Shown: piece after piece, positions 1-5,000 of the stretch
Layout of the letters: every line of letters starts with the position of its first letter
Position numbering within the stretch: the stretch's first letter is position 1
Source of the DNA: an uncultured Dehalococcoidia bacterium
GTDB taxonomy: Bacteria > Chloroflexota > Dehalococcoidia > Tepidiformales > Tepidiformaceae
Assembly (NCBI GenBank): GCA_937954195.1
Contig: CALFYR010000581.1
Location: 1-7,350 of the forward strand
Direction of reading: 5' to 3'
Length of the DNA stretch: 7,350 nucleotides
Translations under genes and position numbers: made by a program
The notes under the pieces: generated by a model
The model's input: the letters and a program-made list of their open reading frames with translations, nothing else
Databases searched by the model: none
What the model was told of the DNA's origin: nothing

Positions 1-291
1 GGGGCCGAGGAAGAGGTCGAACTCCTCGGGTACGGGCTCCGTCGAGCCTGGGGCGAGGGCGAGCAGGATGGTGAAGACGTGGGTCCCGAAGTCATCGATC
101 TTCGGCGTGTGCAGGTAGGGCGAGATGCAGTCATCGACGGCGAGTGGGTGCAACCCGTAGGTATGCGCGAGGCGCCGCAGGTCTTCGTGGTCGTTGCCGG
201 TGAGGTCGTACCAGCGTTTCTCGGCGTCCTGCTGTTCGCCTTCATGCCAGCGGCCCTTGCTGAACGACCACACGCGCATCGCGAGGCCCAT
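1..291 (-). CDS. corA: CorA-family magnesium/divalent metal transporter, N-terminal part (cut by window edge)
   Basis: This gene reads leftward and runs off the window at base 1, so only 97 N-terminal residues are seen; the family is usually 300-350 residues. The visible part is the soluble cytoplasmic domain. The family signature is clear: an L-x-x-L-A-x-x-Y-x-L-H-P-L-A-V-D-D-C stretch at residues 38-55, then PKIDDFGTH at 63-71 followed by a hydrophobic beta strand, and an E-F-D-L-F-L-G-P stretch at 90-97 that in CorA proteins precedes the strand leading to the central funnel. The two C-terminal membrane helices and the GMN pore motif, which would confirm transport, lie outside the window. 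The start is the ATG at 291; a second in-frame ATG at 279 (before RVWSF) is equally possible, and neither has a good ribosome binding site. It lies 30 bases after the DsbA-like gene's stop, in the same frame, so it is probably co-transcribed. CorA versus a ZntB-like exporter cannot be decided from this part. Confidence 0.85.
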   Translation of the reverse strand, partial: MGLAMRVWSFSKGRWHEGEQQDAEKRWYDLTGNDHEDLRRLAHTYGLHPLAVDDCISPYLHTPKIDDFGTHVFTILLALAPGSTEPVPEEFDLFLGP

Positions 292-321
292 GGTACGCGG
301 GCTGGAACCAGTACGCCGCAG

Positions 322-1014
322 CTACTCGTCGAGCAGCCCATCGAGGAGTTCGGTCCAGCCTTCGCGGGTTTCGGGGACATCCGCGAGGAACTCGCCATTG
401 ATAAGGAAGGAGGGGGTTCCCGGGAGATTCAACTCGGTCGCGGTGCGGAGGTCGGAGGTGATGACTTCGATGACTTCGTCGCTGGTGACGCAGGATTCGA
501 AGCTGGCGGTATCGAGGCCGAGCTCTTCGGCGAGCGCGCTGAGCGCCGGTGTATCGAACACTTCGGTGAGCGGCGGGCCGGAACCATCGTTGGCGTGGGC
601 CTGGGCCACGAAGAGTTCGGTGTGGTACGGCCAGAAACGGTCCTGCTCGCTGGCGCACCAGGCGGCGATGGCCGCGTTCGCGGTCAGCTGGCGGAGTGGA
701 TAGAAACGGTACTGCAGGCGTACGTCGCCGGGTTCGACGTAGTTCTCGAGCAGGTGCGGCTCGATATCAGCGGTGAAGTCCAGGCAGTGCGGGCAGCCGA
801 AGTCTTCGAACATTTCGATGACGATCGGGGCGTCTGCTTCGCCGATGAAGAGGCCATCGATGGGCAGGCCGTCGTATGGGAGGGCGGCCACGCGGTCGGC
901 GAGGAGTGCTGGGGTTGGCGTGGCTTCGGGGGCATCGGCTTCTGAATCGCTGCAGGCGGCGACCGCGAGGGCGGCCAACCCGGCCGCGAGCACCCTACTC
1001 GGCAAGAAACGCAT
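322..1014 (-). CDS. DsbA-family thioredoxin-fold lipoprotein
   Basis: A 230-residue, probably extracytoplasmic thiol-disulfide oxidoreductase. The N-terminus is a lipoprotein signal: M-R-F-L-P-S-R, a hydrophobic Ala/Leu stretch, and a V-A-A-C lipobox, so Cys21 is the likely lipidated residue. An acidic, Ala/Pro-rich tether (about 22-46) follows. The thioredoxin fold begins near residue 58. The active site is C74-P-H-C77 within FEDFGCPHC, the same C-P-H-C dipeptide as in E. coli DsbA. The cis-proline loop is at G199-T-P-S-F-L-I-N-G207. An inserted helical domain lies between them, with the W-C and F-E-S-C cysteines common in Thioredoxin_4-type proteins. The family oxidises or isomerises disulfides in exported proteins; no DsbB/VKOR partner is visible here. 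The ATG at 1014 lies inside the end of the hydrolase gene (20-base overlap), with GGGG seven bases upstream as a weak ribosome site, which suggests translational coupling. Oxidase versus reductase role cannot be told from sequence. Confidence 0.9.
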   Translation of the reverse strand: MRFLPSRVLAAGLAALAVAACSDSEADAPEATPTPALLADRVAALPYDGLPIDGLFIGEADAPIVIEMFEDFGCPHCLDFTADIEPHLLENYVEPGDVRLQYRFYPLRQLTANAAIAAWCASEQDRFWPYHTELFVAQAHANDGSGPPLTEVFDTPALSALAEELGLDTASFESCVTSDEVIEVITSDLRTATELNLPGTPSFLINGEFLADVPETREGWTELLDGLLDE

Positions 1015-1846
1015 TCACATGCCCCATAAACGTCTCGAATTGGTCGTGGTGGACCCAGTGGCCGGCGTCTTCCACGGCGACGAAGCGGTGGTCGTGGAAG
1101 GCGCTGAGGTCGGGTGTGCCCATGCGGGCGCCCCAGCTTTCGGTGCCCCAGATGATGAGCATGGGGCTGCGGATCTGGTTCCAGAGGTCGCGAGCGTCTT
1201 CCATGTTGAATTCATAGGGCGAGCCGGCATGGGTGTAGTTGTCGAACTTCCAGCGGTAACCGCCTTCGCCGGAGCGTACTCCATGTTCGGTGAGGTGGCG
1301 GGCAAGCTCTGGTGAGAGGTGCTTATTCGCCTGCATCATGCGGCGGGTCGCGTCGTCGATCGTGGGGTAGGTGTGAATCTGGCGGTTTTCGAGGCCGTGC
1401 ATGCTTTCGATCCAGGAGCGCATGCGGGCGTGGGCGGGCCGGCGCTCGCGCTGCCAGCCGAGGCCGCCAAGGCCTTCGATAGTGACCAGGCGGGTGACCT
1501 TTTCCGGGAAGGTGCCCGCGTACTGGAGCATCACGCCGCCGCCGAGGGAGTGGCCAATCATGGTGTACGGTTCGCGGCCGATGGCTTCGCCGAGGGCGTG
1601 GAGGTCCAGCGCGTAATCGATGATCGAGTAGTTCCCGCCGACCGCCCACGCCGAATCGCCGTGCCCGCGTAGGTCTACCGCGTACACGCAGTAGCGGTCG
1701 ATGAGCGCCTGTGCGGTGCGGTCCCACGAACGCGCGTGGTCCCGGGTGCCGTGGACCAGGATGAGCGGGGGGTTCGCTTCGTTTCCCCAGACGACGTAGT
1801 GCATCTTGAGCCGCTGAGACATGAAGTAACGCGATTCGGGTTCCAT
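995..1846 (-). CDS. alpha/beta-fold hydrolase
   Basis: A 283-residue single-domain alpha/beta-hydrolase, a usual length for the family. It opens with S-R-Y-F-M-S-Q-R-L-K-M-H-Y, then a hydrophobic strand and the oxyanion-hole HG (His32-Gly33). D58-L-R-G-H-G-D-S65 is the typical strand-loop before the nucleophile elbow G98-H-S100-L-G102, making Ser100 the likely nucleophile. His263 in the A-G-H-W-V-H-H-D motif is the expected catalytic His. The acid is probably Glu236 in I-I-W-G-T-E-S, the position normally held by Asp or Glu after strand 7. A cap region rich in Arg and His lies at roughly 125-220. There is no signal peptide, so the enzyme is probably cytoplasmic. The substrate cannot be assigned: esterases, epoxide hydrolases, C-C hydrolases and haloperoxidase-like enzymes share these motifs. 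It is the first gene of the leftward cluster, and its last 20 bases are shared with the DsbA-like gene. The ATG at 1846 is preferred because it keeps the conserved S-R-Y-F opening; Met9 would lose it. Confidence 0.9.
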   Translation of the reverse strand: MEPESRYFMSQRLKMHYVVWGNEANPPLILVHGTRDHARSWDRTAQALIDRYCVYAVDLRGHGDSAWAVGGNYSIIDYALDLHALGEAIGREPYTMIGHSLGGGVMLQYAGTFPEKVTRLVTIEGLGGLGWQRERRPAHARMRSWIESMHGLENRQIHTYPTIDDATRRMMQANKHLSPELARHLTEHGVRSGEGGYRWKFDNYTHAGSPYEFNMEDARDLWNQIRSPMLIIWGTESWGARMGTPDLSAFHDHRFVAVEDAGHWVHHDQFETFMGHVNAFLAE

Positions 1847-2058
1847 GGCGGTACAGCGTACATGGCGAGGTGCAGTAATCGACAGTTCCCCGCGCGATGG
1901 CCGGGCTCACTCCGGAAGCGGCCGTTCGATGCCGATACTGGAAGGTAGCGGGGGAGAGGGCATGGCGGATTGTGGTGGAGGGGTATCAGGGAAGTCCCTC
2001 ATAGGCGATCATTCTCGCGGCGGGGACACTGACAGGATGGTGCTGGGACAACACCACC
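1847..2058. other. divergent intergenic region between the hydrolase cluster and the GAF gene
   Basis: These 212 bases separate two head-to-head transcription units and should hold both promoters. I could not find a convincing -35/-10 pair for either direction; in GC-rich genomes these boxes are often weak. On the plus strand, the frame of the GAF gene has a TAG at 2002-2004 and no ATG, GTG or TTG before 2059. The region does contain a dyad at 1984-2003 and a hairpin at 2037-2060, listed separately. No small gene or RNA gene is supported. Confidence 0.7.
1984..2003. promoter_or_regulatory. 20-bp operator-like dyad
   Basis: The sequence TATCAGGGAAGTCCCTCATA pairs with its own reverse complement at 16 of 20 positions. 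The half-sites are TAT-n-AGGGA and TCCCT-n-ATA, around a two-base AG centre. It lies 55 bases upstream of the GAF gene's ATG and about 140 bases upstream of the hydrolase start, a suitable place for a dimeric repressor or activator acting on one or both genes. A symmetry of this quality has a chance probability of a few percent or more in a 212-base region, so it is a candidate site only. Confidence 0.35.
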
Positions 2059-2060
2059 AT
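2037..2060 (+). promoter_or_regulatory. hairpin covering the start codon of the GAF gene
   Basis: ATGGTGCTG (2037-2045) can pair with CACCACCAT (2052-2060) around the loop GGACAA. Eight of nine positions pair, with one C-C mismatch. The downstream arm contains the first two bases of the GAF gene's ATG. No clear Shine-Dalgarno motif lies 5-10 bases before this ATG; the nearest purine run, AGGA at 2034-2037, ends 21 bases upstream. If the transcript starts upstream of 2037, this fold could reduce translation initiation. The effect is inferred; only the pairing is seen. Confidence 0.3.
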
Positions 2061-5000
2061 GGCCGCAAATAAGTCGGCAGCAGCCGTCCACGGCGAATTG
2101 CTCCTCGAACTCTCCTTTCTTGTGAACGAAAGGAAGAGCGTGGATGAGGTCTTCGCGTCCTTCGCTGGACGGCTCCTGGAGGCCGCGGAATTCGACTACA
2201 CCACCCTGATGATCGGCGAACCCGATAGCGGGTACATGGAAATCGTCGCTTCGTACCCGTTCGAGCTGGAGGGAGCGAAGGCGGGGGTGACCGTCTCGAC
2301 GCGCTCGTTCAGGTACGAGGACTTGCTGGCGGCCACCGAGGGATATGAATACGAGGCGCGGGCGGAATCCACGACCGCCGCCTCTCGCCAGCTGGCCGAG
2401 GCGGGGTTGGCGCGCGCCTGGGTGATGGCGCTGATTTCGGATGGGAAGGTGTATGGCACCTTCACGGCCGCCCGGCGCAAACGCGAGCCCTATACGGCCG
2501 ATGAGCGAGCATTCTTGCTTGCGGCCACGCGGCTGCTCACGGCGGCGGTGCGCCAGGAGATGGAACTGCAGCACGCGCTGCGGGCGGCCGCACGGGCCGA
2601 AGCGGCGAACGAGCTGGCGCTCGCGCTGAATGCCGGTGAATCCATCGAGCAGAGCTTCCAGCGGCTCACCGAGCTGGTTACCACCAGCCTGGCCGCCGAT
2701 TACTTCGGGCTCTTCCTGGACCGGCAGGACGGGTTCATGCTCGTCGATGAATCGCCGCGGGGTGTCCACAACGGGGATGCGCCGACGGAAGAAGGCACGC
2801 GCTTCATCCTTGAGCAGCTGGCCCGTACCAATTTCACGCAGGCGCGGCCGCAGCGGGATGTCTCGCCTTCGAACGCGATGTTCGATGCGGGATACAAGCG
2901 GCTCGGCATCGCCGTGCTCCGGGAAAACGAGACGCCGGCCGGCCTGATCATCATCGGGCGGAAGCGTTCGCAGCGATTCAACGACGAGGACCAGGCGTTC
3001 TTCGAGCTCTTGCGGTCGTTGCTTTCGCAGGCGCTGACCAATACCCGCCGGTTGGAACGGGCGCAGGTGAGCGCCGCCCGCGCCAACGTACTGAACCAGG
3101 CAGCGCTGCTGCTGAAGGAAGACGAACCGGCCGATGCCGTGTTCTCCCGGGTTGTGCCACTCCTGGAAGGCGCACTGTCGTTCGATTACGTGGCGCTGTT
3201 GGAAGCGGATGTCGAATGCGACGAATTGGTAGTCCTCGCCGCCGAGCCGCCGTTGACCCGGGCGGCCGGGGACCGGCTGCCGCTTTCGGGGCAACTCGTT
3301 TCGGACCTGCTGAGTTCGCCGACTCCTGCCACGCAGTACCGCATCGACAATGTCGACGAGACTCCTGGCGTGCCCGAACTTCGCAGCGCCGGGATGCAGC
3401 GGGGTGTCACGGCGCTCTTGCGGCAGGGAGGCGAGCCTACGGGCCTCTTCATCCTCGCCCGGCGAAGCGATCACCGGTACGACGACGACGAGATGGCCTT
3501 CATTGGGACGCTGGCGAACCTGATGGGCCAGGCGATCGCGAACCGGCGGCGGCTGGAATCGGTTATCCGGCAGGTGGCGCGCTCGCGGGTGCTCAACGAA
3601 CTGGCGGTGAGGCTGGACGCGGGAGAATCGCTCCCGGACCTTTTCGCGCACCTTCCGGGCGTCCTGCCAGAGGTGATTGATTTCGACCACATCAGCCTGC
3701 TGACCATGCTCCCGGGTGAAGCGGGGCTCAAGATCGTCGGCGCATCACCGGATACGGGACTGCCGGCCGACGGAGTCATCCCGTGGCCATCCGGGCCTAC
3801 CCTGGAGGCGTTCGCCAACCGGACGGTCTTGCAGTTCGAGCCGCATGCATCGCAAGGCGCCGGGGCAGCGCTGCTTGGCGGGGCCGGCTATCGCCGTGCC
3901 GCGGCAACCGTGCTGCGGGATGGCGAGCAGGTGCTCGGCAGCTTCGTCATCGCGCGGTTCGATCAGCGGCCGTTCGGCGATGAAGAGTGCGCGTTCCTGG
4001 AGATGCTCGCCACGCTGCTTTCACGGGCGGTCGCGAACCAGATCCACCTTGAGCAGGCCCGGGCGGATGCCGCCCGGCGGCAGCTGCTGAACGAACTTTC
4101 GGTGCTGCTGCACAACGGCGAGGGCCCGGAGGCGATGTTCTCGATGCTGACGGCGCGCCTGCCAGAGCGCATCGCGTTCGATGCGCTCTCCTTGCTGGTG
4201 GTGGAGGGCGGCTCGCGGCTTCGGGTGGTGGATTCGCTGCGGCGGCGGAGCATGCGGCCCGGCACCATTTTCTCGTTCGAAGACCTCGGCAACGCGGTTG
4301 AGATGCTCATCGGTACCAATGTTTGGGAAACGGCGATCGAGGACGTGACCGGCCGCATCGGGCGACTGACCGAGGAAGCCGGCATCCGGCGGGCACTGAT
4401 CGCGAGCCTCCGTGATAACCAGGAGGCTGCCGGGTACCTGTTCGTAGCCCGGACGAGCCCGGTGCCGTTCACGGAGGACCAGCGGGCCTACATTGAAATC
4501 CTGGCGACGATGATGGCGCAGGCGATCGCCAACCACCGGAAGCTGGCGGAAAGCCACGCTGAGGCGATCCGTTCGCAGGTCCTCTCGGAGCTCGCCATCC
4601 TGTTGCAGGAAGGCGACGCCATCTCAGCACGCTTTGACCGGTTCTCCGAGTTGCTGCTCCAGGCGGTCGGGTTCGACCACATCTCGGTCACCGTGCGGCA
4701 GCCGGGGACCGACGCGTACCAGGTGGTGCGGTCGCACGAACTCACACTCGGCGGGGAACAGCTCGTCTTCGATCCGGCGGGGATCGATGTGGTGATGGAG
4801 GATAGCCGGGCAGTGCGGCAGTACCGCACGGCAAATTCGGCGCGGCGCGTCCCCCAGGCGTTATCCGAATCAGGGTTCAAGCGCGCCGCCACGGCCGTCA
4901 TTCTCTCGAGCGATGGCGTAGAGGGCCTGCTCACCATCGGCCGGAAAGAGGACGAACGGTTCGACGACCGGGAGATGGCGTTCATCGAGCTTGTCGCGGC

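Noticed and set aside
79..945. 288-codon plus-strand frame at the left end
   Set aside because: It is in antisense register to the DsbA-like gene and CorA. The minus strand shows a lipobox, C-P-H-C, a cis-Pro loop and a CorA signature, whereas this frame has no coherent domain.
1323..1910. 195-codon minus-strand frame overlapping the hydrolase start
   Set aside because: It is a different frame from the hydrolase, Arg/Pro-rich, and covers the region that encodes the conserved nucleophile elbow in the hydrolase frame.
1970..2010. Possible sigma-70 promoter (TTGTGG near 1970)
   Set aside because: No acceptable -10 box occurs 16-18 bases downstream, so I did not annotate a promoter.
1999..3690. 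563-codon open frame on the minus strand opposite the GAF gene
   Set aside because: It lies in exact codon register antisense to the GAF frame, so it is interrupted only where the plus strand uses the codons TCA, TTA or CTA, which are rare in this GC-rich gene (it ends at the complement of a TCA at 1999). Its product is Arg/Gln/Pro-rich with no recognisable fold, while the plus frame shows GAF modules.
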